This document shows, in pieces, positions 24,432 to 37,788 of a stretch of DNA of 64,000 bases (its first letter is position 1; the number at the start of each line of letters is the position of its first letter). The position numbers were made by a program, and so were the translations under genes. This stretch comes from Ailanthus altissimus (lineage: Eukaryota > Streptophyta > Magnoliopsida > Sapindales > Simaroubaceae). The DNA is taken from NCBI GenBank assembly GCA_946807835.1, contig OX327712.1, positions 19,176,001-19,240,000 on the forward strand, in the 5' to 3' direction. The notes below the pieces were generated by a model. That model saw only the letters and a list, made by a program, of their open reading frames with translations. It did not search any database and was not told the origin of the DNA.

Positions 24432-24439
24432 TGACGTCA
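24432..24439. promoter_or_regulatory. TGACGTCA palindrome upstream of the ERF
   Basis: Perfect 8-bp TGACGTCA site, the consensus for TGA-type bZIP factors, about 320 bp upstream of the ERF start codon and 78 bp from the G-box. Confidence 0.5.
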
Positions 24440-25264
24440 TGCTTGATGATTTCATCTTTGGTGGTTTTAGGATTTTTTTTTTGTCCACTTGGCACCTGGC
24501 TAGATTTGTAGCAATATGGCTGACTATTCATCTCTCATGTTCTTGTCAGGCAAGTAACTTTTTTTAATGTGATCTCTGCTTCAAAGCCAACAATTCAACA
24601 TCCACAAAATATACAAGGCTACAAGATGAACAAATAAGGCTCTGCTCCGAACATCTTCACGAAGCAACTAACAAAATCAAAGGAATGTACAGAATGAGTA
24701 GTTCTCCATATTCGGATTTAGAACAATACAACGTAGTTTTATAGCAGTACAGAGTTGTTGTATTTTAAAATCTGCATTTTACGAAGTGGGCGCAAGTATC
24801 AAATCCTATATGTACAAAGAATAATCTCACAACTACAAATTTCAAGAGTCATTTTTTTTAAGTCATATTACCTTTTTTTTTAATTCTATTTATTATTGCA
24901 TGTTTCAAAAAATTTAGTCCGATAATGTCAATAATAAGTTGATAAGATATTATTATCAAATGGCCATCCTACGATGACGATTATGGCCACTACTCTTTTT
25001 TTTTTTACTTCTTAATTTGTTTTTAAAAAAATTTCAAAAAAAATTTATATTTTTAATTATATAAGTTTTTTATTAGAAAGTAAAAATAAACCTATAAAAT
25101 TATGTCACTTGTACTTTAATAAATAAAATAGAATATTTATTATATTATAAACATTAACGAGTGAGATCTTAAAGTATTTCTTAACATAAGTGGGTTTATT
25201 TATTCTTTTAATCAAATTAATGAAGCTTAAACGAAATAATTATTACTATACATTATAGTCTATC
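24440..25264. other. Upstream region of the ERF and spacer
   Basis: No coding frame or clear element ends. The first few hundred bases may be distal ERF promoter. Confidence 0.4.
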
Positions 25265-25269
25265 TATAC

Positions 25270-25573
25270 TATAGGTTTTTTAAAAATAAGAACAATAAAA
25301 GGGAAAACAGATAAATTAGGGCTCGAAAATTTTATATTTTTTTATTGCTGCAAATTCGAATTTATATAAGAAACAAACAAACAAAGAAAAAACATTTGCT
25401 TGTATATCTTCAACAAATATTTGATAACATTAATAAATAAAATGTGAATTTAAAAAATCAAACTTAAAAAAAATTATTTTTGCAATCTTGCAGGATAATC
25501 TTGATAGCAGAATATCAACCTTACTAATTTTATTTTGGCCTCAAACCTGCAGTAAATATAGCACTTATTATCA
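25270..25573 (-). repeat. 3' LTR
   Basis: Shares with the right LTR the runs ttttttattgctgca, aatcttg and atatagcacttattatca. Ends at 25573, next to the polypurine tract. Confidence 0.85.
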
Positions 25574-26054
25574 CTCCTCCTTATTAATTTTACTACATGC
25601 ACCAATTTTTTTTTCAACAATTCAAATCTTAATTTCGACAACCCTTTTGTCAAAATATTAGCAAGCTAAGCTTCTATCTTACAATGCACCAAGTTTACTT
25701 CGTCATTCTTCTAGGCTCCTCTAACAAAATAATACTTGATTTAAAAATGTTTTGTCTTGCCATAGAACATTGGATTGTTAAAAATCACTATCGCAGCTTG
25801 ATTATCAATAAAAAATTTAGTTACATTATCTTGAACCATTTTCAAATTTGTCATGAGCTTCCTTAGCCATAAGGCTTGATTAGTTACAATAGCAACTACA
25901 ACATACTTAGCCTCAACAATACACTTAGCTACAATTTCCTGCTTCTTTGAACTCCAACAAAAACAACCTGATCCAAGACTAAGTAAGTAGCCTGATGTAC
26001 TCCTTACATCATCACATGATTCTGCCTAATCACTATCAGTAAAACCTGCTTATC

Positions 26055-29000
26055 TCATTTCTCAAACTTTATTTCAAGACCTAGAGTCCCCTTTGTATAC
26101 TTGAGCACCCTCTTAGCAGCCTTATAGTGCAAATCACTTGTACAATGCATGTACTTAGATAATAGACTTACAAAGAACATTATATCAGTTCTTGTTGCTA
26201 TCAAATACATCAAATAACCAATGATACTCCTATATAATCCCTTATCAACCTTCTCAGCACCACCATCTTTACTAAATTTCTCATTTTGAGCCAAATGAGT
26301 ACATTTTGACTTACAGTCCTCAATGTTGAATTTCTTGAGCATTTTCTTGGCATATTTTTCTATCATCTAATGAAGATCCCTTGTTGTGATTGTTGAATCT
26401 CTATTCCTAGAAAGAATGTCATCACTTTTAGATTAATCATCTCAAATATTTCCATCATTTAAACCTTACATTACTTTACAATTTTGAATTGATTCTTGTG
26501 ACAAGCTAATGAAACAATTATCAGTTCATCATTAATAATTTTGATATACAAAGTTAATTCATTCATGCTCTTGTTGAAGCCTATTCAGATAAATAAAAAT
26601 CTAAGAATAAATATAAAAAATATAAAGGCAAAAACACAATGCAAAGAGATTTAAGTGATAGCAATATATAGAAAACCTATGATTAATACTATTCCTCAAT
26701 ATATTTTCTAATGATTAACCTTCTAATATTTAACTCCCTTAGTCTTTGTTATTGATCAAGACACTAATGTATTCATAAGCCTCTTCCAAGATCATGCAAG
26801 TATACCTTAATTTACCAAATACCTATATTCCTATGGTACTTGTAATAAATTAAGATTTATTAAGATTAGGTCTTATTGATCATATATGCCAATTAAGTAT
26901 ATTCCTATCCTAAATTAAAACTTGCATATGCAACATTGAATGTTACTCTACAATCATGCATCAAATTACCTAGGTCTAAATATTATGATTCCTCTCAAGT
27001 TTATCAATAATATTATCAACTCATTCACCATATATTGGCCAGATATATTGAAGCATTAAGATCAAGTAATTTGAATATCAAATAACTAAGTTTATTAAAT
27101 ATTCAAAAGATATGATAATTAAGCACACATATTGAGTTCAAGTATTAACCCTAGAAAATAAGTTTAGCTCATGGTTACAAGAGAACAGCAGTAAAAATAA
27201 TAATAAATCATGATACAATCAGTAACAAACCAATATAGACGTCAAGTTACTCTTAATTGCGCTGCCTAAGATCTCTTGATGCCAAAGAACGCCTTGAATC
27301 TCTCTCCAAAGTTGCTTCAATTAAACTCCTATTACTCTCGAAGACTCGTGCTCTGTATTTTTAGTGTTCTTGAATTACTCTAGGTCGTTCTTGGTTTCTC
27401 TTCAAGGCTAAGAACGAGTGGCTTTTTATAGGGATTGATATGAGCTTGAAAATCTCAATTCTCGTCAGATTAGGACTCGTGCTACCGCTGGGGCGTTATG
27501 CAGTTGTCGCTGGAGAGACGAGTGAAAAAGGCTTCACTACTGGAGCGGTGGGTTGATGGTGCTGGGGCCCTGTCTTGTCGCTAGCGCGATAAAGGTATGG
27601 CGTTAGGGCACCAGATGTGACTTAAACATGTCATTTTTCTTATTTCGATCAATATTCCAGCGCTAGGGCTATAATACTCGTGGCGCTGGGGTGATGGACA
27701 CATACTTTAAAAACTTTTGCATTTTAGTCCCTATTTTCGCTCCTTTTACCTTCTTTCTTTAAATTTTGTTCAAGTCTCTATAAATAACAATAAAGCACAT
27801 AAATAGCCATCTATTCTCATAAAATCATAAAATATCAATAATAAAAATATGAGAAAATATATGACAATTTTGCCCTTATCAAAGCCTATCTTATAAAAAA
27901 AATGCTCATCAATCCTGTTGTATTAAGCTCTCAAAGTCTATTTTAATCTATATAACCCCATTTTAACAAGTATATCTGTTTTGGATTTGTAACAAAACAC
28001 TCAAGTTTTTCAACAAAAATTTCTTCCCTCAAATAGTCATTTAGAAAGGCTAACTTTACATTAAGCTAGTTGATCCTCCATTACTTTTGTGTTGCAAGTG
28101 CTATAAGCAATCTAATGGTGTCCAACCTTGCTACGAGTGCAAAAAATCTCATAGACATCTATACCAAATAGTTGAGCATATCCTTTTACAACCAATACTG
28201 CCTTGTATTTGTTTACAAACCCATCAACATTAAGTTTGGTTTTATAAACCCATTTTACACCAATGGCTTTCTGGTGTAGTGGTCTACCAGCTCTCAAGTT
28301 TAATTCTTTTGAATCATCTTGATCTCTTCTTCTATTGTTGTAATCCATTTTAGATCCTTAGCAGCCTCATCATATCCTGCAAGTTCAAATATGACCATAT
28401 TGCTCTTTTAATAATTTTCTATAAGTGATCTAGTACCTTTTATAGGCTCATCATCATCTTGCAATTCTGGTTCTTTTTTATCTACATAAATCTATTCTGA
28501 TTCAGTTGTATCCCAGTTTCATCTTGCATTTTCATCAAATTTGACATTCCTGCTTACTATAATTCTTCCTCTTTACAATTGATAAATTCTGTAACCCTTG
28601 GTGGGATTTCTCTATTTAACAAAAACTTCACATTCTGCCTTTTGATCAAACTTCTCCTTCTTTACATCTGGAACATAAGTAAAACACAACTAGCCAAAAA
28701 TTCTCAAGTTGTAAATAGAAGTTTATAACTATACCAAGCTTCGAAAGGTGTTTTTTTTCCTTTAAAGCCTTGGTTGGTTAACTAATTAGCAAAATTACGG
28801 TAGTATCAACAGCATTAACCCAAAACATCTTTGGCATTTCCTTCTCAAATAGCAGACATCTAGTCATCTCTATAATTGTCATATTCTTCCTCTCATTGAC
28901 TCCATTTTGTTGAAGAGTATGGGTTGTAGTGAGCTGATGTTCAATCCTTACATCATAGTAGAACTTAGTAAATTTGTTAATGTTGTATTAAAGCCAATTA

Positions 29001-30800
29001 TCAAATCTAATCACCTTAATTTTACAACCATTTTGATTTTTAATCTATATCTTGAACTCCCAAAATACAACAACAACTTCAGACTTTGTTTGAGAAAAGT
29101 AAAGCTAATATATTCTGCTAAAGTCATCAATAAAAACCATAAAATACCTATTACCACTTAAAGATATAGTCTTCATAGATCCACAAACATCAATGTGAAT
29201 CAAACGAAGTTTCTTAGCTACTCTTCATGCCTTGTTAACAGGAAATAACAGTTTGGCTTGCTTTTCAAGTTGACAAACTCCACACATTGTTGCTCTTTTT
29301 CCATTGAAATTAATTCCTCAAACAAGATCCTTTTTTTTTTTGTAATCCAATGCAAAATAGTAAAAATGCCTCATCCTCTTGTGCCATAACTTAGTTGGTT
29401 CAAAGTATATAGATATGTACTAAACTCATCTTTGTTCCAATTTAAACTGAAACTTTTTTTATTCATTTTCACAAAAAATAAGACTACCCCATTTGATTCA
29501 GCAAGCACACACATTTTATTCTTAAACATAACATTTCTCAAGAAATTATCCCAAAACTCAACAGATTTTGGTCAATTTTATGAATAAGTAATACATTAGA
29601 AATTACCTATATACTTGCTGAGCCTTTTATTGCAACAATCCCTCTACCATTTACCTCAATGTACTGCCCATTGTCAATTCTGACTCTTAACACCTCTAAC
29701 TTGTTTACTTCCTTGAAAATAGATTCATTAAAAGACATGTTGTTTATGCATCTAGTATGTATAAGCTAGTCATCACTTGAACTGCTACTTGAAAAACAAG
29801 GTGCACCAAAAAGTTACTCCTCTTAGTCTTGAACCACTGCTTGAGCTTAGTGTCCTTCTTGCTATTTGTTTTTGCATACCACCTTCTCCATTTGCCCTAT
29901 CTGTCCCATCTATTTTTGTGCCCTACACTGAATATCAGGTTTAAACTAGTAATATATTTTTGCAAATTATAGGTTTTCTTATAATAAGGACATGGAGGGT
30001 GCTGGTCATTGTTGCCTTTATCTTTTTTGCTTCCCTCTTCTTGTAGTTCTTCTTACTTCACTATTTCTTTCCTTTGTTGCCTCTTTGAGCTTGATCAACC
30101 TCTTTCACTTAAAATGCTCCCTCAATTATCTCCTTATTTCTATAAGATCTGCTTTGCTCTTAAGCTTGTAGTGCATCGATGAGTTCTTCTAATGTTATTG
30201 TTGATAAATCTCTAGACTCTTCAAGTGAAGAGATTTTTTTATTTAAATCTCTCAAGTAAGGTCACTAAGATCTTCTTTACTACCCTTGTGTTAGAGAGTT
30301 CTTACCCCAGTATCCTAATCTTGCTTACCACTGTCAAAAGTATATCTGTATAATCTTTCATTGCTTTTGTTTCCTTCATTTTCTATATTTCAAATCCCCT
30401 TCTCAAGTCCAGAGCCTGCATTTTCTTTTTCCTAATGTTTTCCTAATATTCTTATTTCAAAAGATTCTATGCCTATTTTGGGTTTTACAAGCCATGAGTT
30501 TTGTAAATATTGTCTTTAAAATTGTAAATTGAATGTTGGCCTTAGCCTTATATTTGCTCTTTCTTTCTTCTTTGTTATTCTTGATATGGACTATTGTTGG
30601 ATCCTTGGGATCTACTTCCATGGAATCTCATAGATCACATGCTTGTAAGTATGACTTCATTTTCACAACCCAATTTAATAATTTTTCTCCTATAAAAATT
30701 AGAGATGCAGATAAGAAACTATTTTCAAACATGCTAGATTTCAAGATAAAGGCTAGGTGTTTGATTTGTTATGGTTGGTACCTCATTGGATTCACTCATG
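26055..30800 (-). pseudogene. Gag-pol remains of the 25-31 kb Copia
   Basis: Only two pieces keep open frames. The first (28112-28348) is the start of reverse transcriptase (AIGVKWVYKTK, then a decayed LVVKGYAQ). The second (26055-26366) is the RT-RNase H connection (SIIGYLMYLIATRTDI). The palm between them has lost its YVDD motif and is split by the solo LTR. The integrase and gag regions (about 28,400-30,800) are recognisable only by weak motifs and lack frames above 60 codons. A short plus-strand open frame at 30533-30823 is a shadow of this region. Confidence 0.7.
26582..27881 (-). repeat. Solo LTR nested in Copia reverse transcriptase
   Basis: A ~1.3-kb non-coding block sits exactly between two halves of the RT region. 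The sequence aagcctat occurs on both sides (26577-26584 and 27882-27889), so the duplication is 5 to 8 bp. On the minus strand it begins TGATAAGGGC. A TATA box lies at 27423-27430 and a GC-rich patch (27480-27700, with ccagcgctaggg and tcgctagcgcg) lies upstream of it. It resembles the solo LTR at 51510-52807 in layout and in parts of the sequence. Confidence 0.75.
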
Positions 30801-30831
30801 CAGTTTGCAAAAAAGAGCTCTGATACCACTT

Positions 30832-31140
30832 TATAAATTTTTTAAAATAAGAACTATAAAAGAAAAACAAAGAAATTAGAGTTAGAAATTTTCTAATTTT
30901 TTATTGCTGCAGAATCTTAATTTATATACAAAAAGAAACAAATAAAGTCAAAAAAAAACCTGCCTACATATCTTCAATAGATATCTGATAATATTACTAA
31001 GTCAAATGTGAATTCAAAAAAAAAATCAAACTTAAAAAAAAAATTCTTGCAATCTTGCTAGATATTCTTGATAGCAAAATACCAATCTTACTAGTTTTAT
31101 TTTAACCTCAAACCTACCGCGAATATAGCACTTATTATCA
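30832..31140 (-). repeat. 5' LTR
   Basis: Partner of the LTR at 25270-25573. It lies three bases beyond the primer binding site and ends in attatca at 31140. Confidence 0.85.
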
Positions 31141-31145
31141 TATAC

Positions 31146-33061
31146 AAACTCATTCATATAAATTGATACAATATGGTATGATAAGATAGATGAATTAAAT
31201 AACTCAATGTAATAAAAAAATAAAATATGTACTCAATCATATCATTTTATGATTTATAAGAATGAATTTGTATAAAATATACTAAAGCTATATTTAGAAA
31301 TGACTACAATAGTAAAAAATTATCATACTTATTAGAATGTTTATAAATGAGAAAATACCTTTCGTATATTCTAAACTTTTTCGTTACTTTATACATTTTC
31401 ATCATGAATTTGCACCTCAGTCTATGATGAATTCACTTTATATCCATGGAAGAAATTCCAAATCCTTGACTGGAAAATCATTTCTTTTATCATCACTCAA
31501 ATGAGTGTTCCAATTTCACTGACAGTATGATTTTCAGAAGAAAAAAAAATAATAGTTCCCTCTTAGTGAGTTGGCAGCCATTTGGTCCCCAATAATGTCT
31601 TGACCGATTTTTTAATTCCGTCTACACTTGAAAAGTTGGAGACACTTTGCTTATCTTCTATCCAAAACAAATAATAATTTATAAACTGATTCTTTGTATC
31701 ATATAATATATAATAATTGCTCGAGTGGTTTGATATATAGTTGGTCACTGGTCTTGCTTTCATATGGAAAGTTGAGTCAATTCAATATTCACTTTATCAA
31801 GTGGTAATTTGTTAATGGCTAAAACCCTAGGGCCTAAGGCCTATAAATGGTGAGTTTTGATCTTGAGATATCCTCGCAGTTCAAAGTTATTATGAAGTTT
31901 GAGACCATCATTTTCTCGTATGTTCTCTTCCACCCATTGTTCGGTTGTCTAGAAAATGCAAGAAAACTAATCTCCGAATGCAGCATGAATGTCTATATGC
32001 CCATAAAATTTTGACCATTGTTTTCTTAGCAAGGTCAAACATTAACATCATATATATATAAATACCTTGTTATGGAGGAAAATGGATATTATTATATTAT
32101 TTTTCCTTATTACTCACTTTGGTAGTTGCAATTTTTGAAAAGCATATATAAGAAAGAAGAAGAAAGTACATTAAAAAAAGGTTTTGGGACATGCTTCTTT
32201 TAAACTCTTCTGGAACGTGCATGAATCTAAGAACATTAATAAAAAGGGTTGGTGCTTGGCATTTTGTCATCAACGATAATCCATCGATCAAAGATTGCTA
32301 TAAATTTAATTTTGCACATTGATTTAACGTGACAAATTACTTATATTGGTATTATAGCTAAAAAGGATTCTTCGATCGGCCTGGTCAAATCATTTTTATC
32401 ATTTGGTTTTAGCCATCTTGTCCAAGAAAATTTCTATAGTTTCTAGATTTCTTTTGCATGTAATTGAACGTAATAAGAAAAAAGAAAATACCATCATTTG
32501 ATTTCAATTATACAAGTCGGGCATATGCATGCACTAACACATTAACATTATTAATAATTTGATATTTTTAGTTAATTAGTAATTTGTTTAACATAGCTAA
32601 GGGCTAAAATTTTATATTCAATTCCTACATCTTTGTTTTAAATTGATTTTTTTTCAAAATTTATTTTATTTCGATTTCTGAGATTTATATAACCTTAAAA
32701 TTATATTCATTTCTCAGTTAATTTCTTGTTCTTTTAGTTTCTATTTTGGTTTTCAAAATTCACATACATTAAACCAAAAGTATTTATGAGAGAGTAGTGC
32801 GTTAAGATGTAGAAGTATTCTCTAGTAATTTTTAATAATATTAAATAAATTATTTTTAGAGAAACACTTGATTAATACATTTTCTTATATAATACAATTC
32901 AAATGTCTCTAATTTAAAAAGAAAACATTTTTAATTGAGTTAAAAACTGTAAAACATATAAACAAATCGTTTTTACTGGTATCAAAAAAGACTTACGAAA
33001 TTATTGGATCATTCATATGATTTTTTTTAAAACATTATCGCATATATTTGATAATGTTATG
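31146..33061. other. AT-rich spacer, no gene seen
   Basis: Open frames are short and lack recognisable motifs on either strand. No element ends were identified. Confidence 0.45.
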
Positions 33062-33262
33062 GATAGTACTACGTTATAAAGTTGGGATACAGACTTTGTA
33101 TTTTAACTAATGTGTCATCAATTAATAACTATCACTTATTAAGTAATTATTGACTTTTTAATTCATATTAATATAATAATTATATATATAATAACAATTA
33201 ATAATGAACATATCAAATATTACAACAATTTATATCCTAATTATGTAAGTATAGTATTATTG
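33062..33262. mobile_element. MITE-like element (~200 bp)
   Basis: The left end gatagtactacg..ttgggataca and the right end (inverted: aataatactat..ttaggatata) form an imperfect ~30-bp terminal inverted repeat around an AT-rich core. No coding capacity. Confidence 0.5.
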
Positions 33263-33859
33263 TAATATTATATATTTTAAAGAAAAAAAGTTCAGTGAAA
33301 CTCCTAAAGTTTAGCCTAAAGAACACTTAACCCCTCTATTGTAAAAATTACTATAAAATACCCCCTTGGTTAAAAATTTCAGTTAAGTTATATGCTAGTA
33401 AGGGTAGTATGATATTTTTCGTATAAAAAAGATACATGGCATAATATTATTATTATACTGTGTATATTTTAATTAAAATATATATAAAATAATTAAAAAG
33501 AAAAATAAAATAACTATTTCAATGTCAAAATCATCAACACAACAACAGATCAAATCAATCTTGACACTATTGGATTTTAAATCTTGCTATCTCATAGATA
33601 GATATAACTATTTTCATCAAAGGGACAATGAAAGTGGCAAAATGGAGAATCAACAACGGTGCCTATTATAACATGGACTTCAAACAGCAAAGCTTTATGG
33701 AAACCCTGCCACCTTTATTAAACAAATCTCTAGCCGATGATTCATATGGTGGTAGTATATTCAACTACCTATATATATTGAATGCTATATTTAAAATCCA
33801 TTTTTCAGAATAATTTTTGGGTCACGTAGATTTTTTTTAATTTTAACCACAAAGTAAGT

Positions 33860-33981
33860 GTAATTAATAAACAAACAAATTAATAAAAGAATCTTAAACA
33901 AAAATGTATAATTAAAGTGCAATATGTAATTAATAAACAAACAAATTAATAAAAGAATCTTAAACAAAAATGTATAATGAA
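33860..33981. repeat. Tandem duplication, 66-bp unit, two copies
   Basis: The unit starting gtaattaataaacaaacaaa occurs at 33860 and again at 33926, almost identical until about 33981. Near identity suggests a recent duplication. Confidence 0.9.
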
Positions 33982-33995
33982 AGAGTAATATTATA

Positions 33996-34190
33996 CTTCA
34001 TAAATAATATCTCAAATTTTGAATTTTAAATTAAAATATTAAATAATTATTGTATATTAAAAAAATATAAATTTTAAAATTATTTATTATATTATTTTAT
34101 TATTTAATAATTATTTCACATATTATTTGAGAGAAAAAAAAATTGAAGTACTGTTTAAAAATATGTAACATTATTCGTAATGAAATGCAA
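33996..34190. mobile_element. MITE-like AT-rich element, probable
   Basis: The left end gtaatattatac and the right end (inverted: gaataatgttaca) are similar inverted termini around an AT-rich palindromic core. Superfamily is not clear. Confidence 0.4.
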
Positions 34191-35091
34191 ACTAGTCAAA
34201 CAAGAAATGATTTATTAGTATTGAAGAATAGCTTAGTGGGTGTCATGATCAAATCAAATGCCTTCATGGTTTTTTAATCGATTAATTAGGTGTGAATAAT
34301 TATGACCATGAAATACAAGCTTCTATATGTTCATCTCAAGGCCTTTTTTAATCCAGTAAATGAGACCGAAATGAAACTATAAAAAAAACTATATAATAGC
34401 TAGTGCTGCCTTCTTATAGGTTGGTCAATCAAACATTTTGGAGATTCAATCAAAAAATTTCCACAAGTGTTATGAAAGTCTTTGGGGGACTTCAAAGTGC
34501 AACAAAACAAAGCAAGTTTTTACATGGTCAAAAAGTTTCAATATGGGTGGTGTGAAAGGAATCAAGTGGGAACTTTTACTTCAATGCTGTTTTTCATGTA
34601 ATTAACAAATAATCATAGCTTTATGTTGAGTGATTTCTGTGTTTTGACTATAAGTTCAGTTGATTGATTTATCAACTGCTCATTCTCTTTTAGCATTTTA
34701 TGTTCATATAAAAGAAAATTATTATTATTTTATTTTTCTTAATTATTTAAGTTAGAAAAGTTAATATCTAACCTTAACAAGAGTAGGAATAGCAATTTTC
34801 GAATCTAAATTTTATTCATTATTTTGAAACTCACTCGAGTTGTACTTGAATTATTTTGGGTACAAGCCGGGTTCAAGTTTAAATTCAACTCATATCTAGG
34901 TAATCCAATCAAGATTAAAACTCAATTTTTATTTTCAATTTTTTTTATAGATAAAAGTTAAACTTTTGAAGTGTTTATTTATAAATTAGTTGTTATATTA
35001 TATAATTTGTATTCATAATTTAATATATTTTAAACTTTATTAATTTTTATCCTATAATCACTATTAAAATTTTAAATTTATTTTCTTACCT
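34191..35091. other. Spacer, no gene seen
   Basis: AT-rich, with no open frame or element boundary recognised. Confidence 0.4.
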
Positions 35092-36802
35092 TGTTTCTAT
35101 TAAGGATAATGCCCTAAAAACATGTATTTGTATTATTTTTATGAAATTAATAAAGTTACAATTTTATACTTGATGAGTGTTCATAATTTTATGACATAAA
35201 TATCATAAAATTTCTTATTTATTTATGTAATCATAACTTTAGTATATAATTGTTATATATAAGAGGATTAAAGTTATGGATAATAAATAGAAAAAATCAG
35301 TAATAAATTAATTAAAGTTTGAAATTTTTAATTAAATATTACTAGTGCGGTTCACAAATATTTAAAATGTAGTGATCTTATCTAAATCACTAATGTAGTG
35401 ATATTATGGTGGAGGCACTATATATAATATGATTATATAGGTTTGGACCAAACATAATTTGAATTCTTATGTAAAATACCATTATTAATTAAGAATTCAA
35501 ATAACGTCAACCGATGATCATATGTTGATTAACTTTAATCCTAAGTGATCATAAACTCCTATTTGTGTCATTATGTCATTTGAAATACTTATTATAGTTT
35601 GTTTAAAGAACAAACTAAAAATTTGTATTTTGGTGGCATTGTGAGATAAACGGTTAGGAATATGATTTACAGATATGGAATTCATTCATTCCTAATGAAA
35701 GTTAGAAAGAAGGTTATCTTAAAGGTTAATTTTAGAATTGAATGGTTAGAGCGCTCAATTTGTAATAATGTTACAAATTAACTGTTCACTAGTGAATTAA
35801 TGGTACTTAAGGATAAAGAAATAATTAGAGGATAAAACGGTAATTAACCTAACTCTAATTATGAACCATCTATGGAGGGTTAAATTGCATATAGTGATTA
35901 AATCAATGGACTGCTCTAAGTTTTTTGAGTAAATTATATCTACAATTTCAAGAGTGTAATTCTAGATTTTTAGTGGAATAACACTGGAATTAATAAATTA
36001 AATTAATTAATTAATTAAAGAGTTTAATTAATTATTCAATTATTGGAGCTTGAAATTGTAGGTCCATAGATCTCCAATACCACCTCTTTCGTTATTACAG
36101 TGAACAAATAAAAAGGATTGTATTATTACACAAATTGTTTGTATCCAAACAATAGTTTTCAAATACGTATAGTTTATATTTAGATAAAATTAATTAATTA
36201 AGAATTAATTAATATAGATAAGATTTTATCCAAATATAATTAAATATTTAATTTAAGAAATTAAATAAATAAAATCTTAAGGATAATTTTTAAAATTATC
36301 AAAAAGATTTTAATTTTAGTATTTTTCTTTTATTAAAATATTAATAATGTTCAAATGTTGAGTATTATACGTTAACCACAAAGAGTAAGACTTTTATGTG
36401 ATTTACATGAATTAGGTCTCATTTTAAGAGATAATAATTTAATTAGTAAATATTATTAGTTAAATTATTATTTTAAAATAAAAAGACTAGTTTAAATAAA
36501 AACACAACACATATATGTGAAAAACGCAAGATACGTTTTTTTTAAGAGAAAAACAAAGAAAGAAGTCCACTCTTACTTTCACTATAGAATAAGAGGTTTG
36601 GTTTGGAATCCTTTGGTAGAAGAAAATTCTGCGTAGATTCAAGGTATGTTCTTATTAAATTTTATTTACTTTAACATCAAATTCATATATTCATAATATC
36701 CTTAGATAAAAAATATTTTTATCTAATGAAAACAAATATTATATAATTTTTATTTTCTATTCCACTGCGTTATGAATGTCATAGCAATAAAACAATACAA
36801 CA
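35092..36802 (+). repeat. Large LTR (~1.7 kb), SIRE/Copia-like, probably solo
   Basis: Starts tgtttctattaaggataatg and ends acaatacaaca. Landmarks such as gcttgaaattgtaggtccat and gcgtagattcaaggtatgtt are typical of long LTRs of SIRE-type Copia elements, by recollection. No coding region follows, so it appears solo. No target duplication was confirmed and the ends are approximate. Confidence 0.45.
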
Positions 36803-37181
36803 ATTTTAATTTTCACCAACTCATGTTTATTTTTTTGTAATAATTTTTATATTAATTTTGAAACATGATAATGTATTGAATATGAATTTATTAATTTGAT
36901 TGTAAATTAAAAAATTTAGGAATTAGAACATAATTTCAAAAAAGAAAAAGAAAAAATAGGAAATTTGTAGTTTCTAGGCGGAGTTTTTAGATCCTACAAA
37001 ATCCGAATTCAGAAATCACATAAAAAAGAAAACCCAAATTTAGGGGGAAAAAAAACCTAATATTTTCAAGTATTTTAAGGTTTTCAAATTTTTCTAAATT
37101 TAGATTTTTTTACCAACCCCAATCAAGAGGACTCTTGTTCAACTATAAAAAGATTTAGGAAATTTTCCATTTTTTATATAT

Positions 37182-37529
37182 AATTTTTTTGGTAATTACC
37201 TTTTTCTTTTCTTTTTAAAAAATACTAATTATCCTCTTTTGAGAGTAATTAGCCATTTTTTTTTTGAGAAAATAATATAAAAAATGGGATATTAATTTTT
37301 TTGGTAATTACTATTTTTTTCTTTTCTTTCTTAAAAATACTAATTATCCTCTTTTGAGAGTAATTAGTCATTTTTTTAAAGAGAAAATAATATTAAAAAA
37401 TGGGATATTAATTTTTTTTGGTAATTACCATTTTTTTTCTTTTCTTTCTTGAAAATACTAATTATCCTCTTTTGAGAGTAATTAGTCATTTTTTTAAGGA
37501 GAAAATAATATAAAAAAATGGGATATTAA
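37182..37529. repeat. Triplicated ~116-bp tandem repeat
   Basis: Three head-to-tail copies start near 37182, 37295 and 37412. Each contains ggtaattac, a T/C-rich tract, then aatactaattatcctctttt and gagagtaatta, ending atgggatattaa. The second and third copies are closest, so the array grew stepwise. Confidence 0.9.
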
Positions 37530-37695
37530 TTGATTATTTGAAAAACAAAATAGAGTTCATTGGTGGTTTAAGAAAAATTAAAAAGAAACTATTAATTTCT
37601 CAAAAGACGTATGATGGGATGCTCTAGTGGAAAGAACATATACTATTAAGATCAAAGACGTTATTGAGCATTTGATTGTGTTACTTAAAAAAAGT

Positions 37696-37704
37696 AAAAA
37701 AAAA
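37696..37704 (-). terminator. RNA polymerase III terminator of tRNA-Gly
   Basis: A run of nine T residues on the minus strand, 12 bases beyond the tRNA 3' end. Confidence 0.75.
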
Positions 37705-37716
37705 GAGACAAATTTA

Positions 37717-37788
37717 TGCGTCTGCCGGGAGTCGAACCCGGGTCTATTGCTTGGAAGGCAATTATCCTAACCGTTGGACTACAAACGC
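37717..37788 (-). tRNA. trnG-TCC: tRNA-Gly (anticodon TCC)
   Basis: A 72-base cloverleaf on the minus strand, from G at 37788 to discriminator A at 37717. Acceptor stem GCGTTTG/CAGACGC pairs fully with one G-T wobble. The anticodon arm ATTGC-CTTCCAA-GCAAT gives anticodon TCC. The T arm is CCGGG-TTCGACT-CCCGG. A and B boxes (GGTTCGACTCC) are intact, and a T-run terminator follows. It has no intron, unlike chloroplast trnG-UCC, so it is a nuclear cytosolic gene. Confidence 0.95.

Larger units (their letters stand above)
25270..31140 (-). mobile_element. Copia LTR retrotransposon with perfect target duplication, minus strand
   Basis: LTRs of about 304 and 309 bp (25270-25573, 30832-31140) lie in direct orientation. 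Flanks carry TATAC at 25265-25269 and 31141-31145, a perfect 5-bp target duplication. The primer binding site is at 30817-30828 (minus strand TGGTATCAGAGC) and a purine tract (AAGGAGGAG, minus strand) abuts the left LTR. The interior is degenerate and is itself interrupted by a solo LTR at 26582-27881. Confidence 0.9.

Noticed and set aside
37182..37529. Regularly spaced repeats that could suggest a CRISPR array
   Set aside because: Plant nuclear context, 116-bp contiguous tandem units without unique spacers.
37620..37670. Second Pol III-like A box (gatgctctagtggaaag)
   Set aside because: No B box at the right distance; not enough for a SINE or tRNA.
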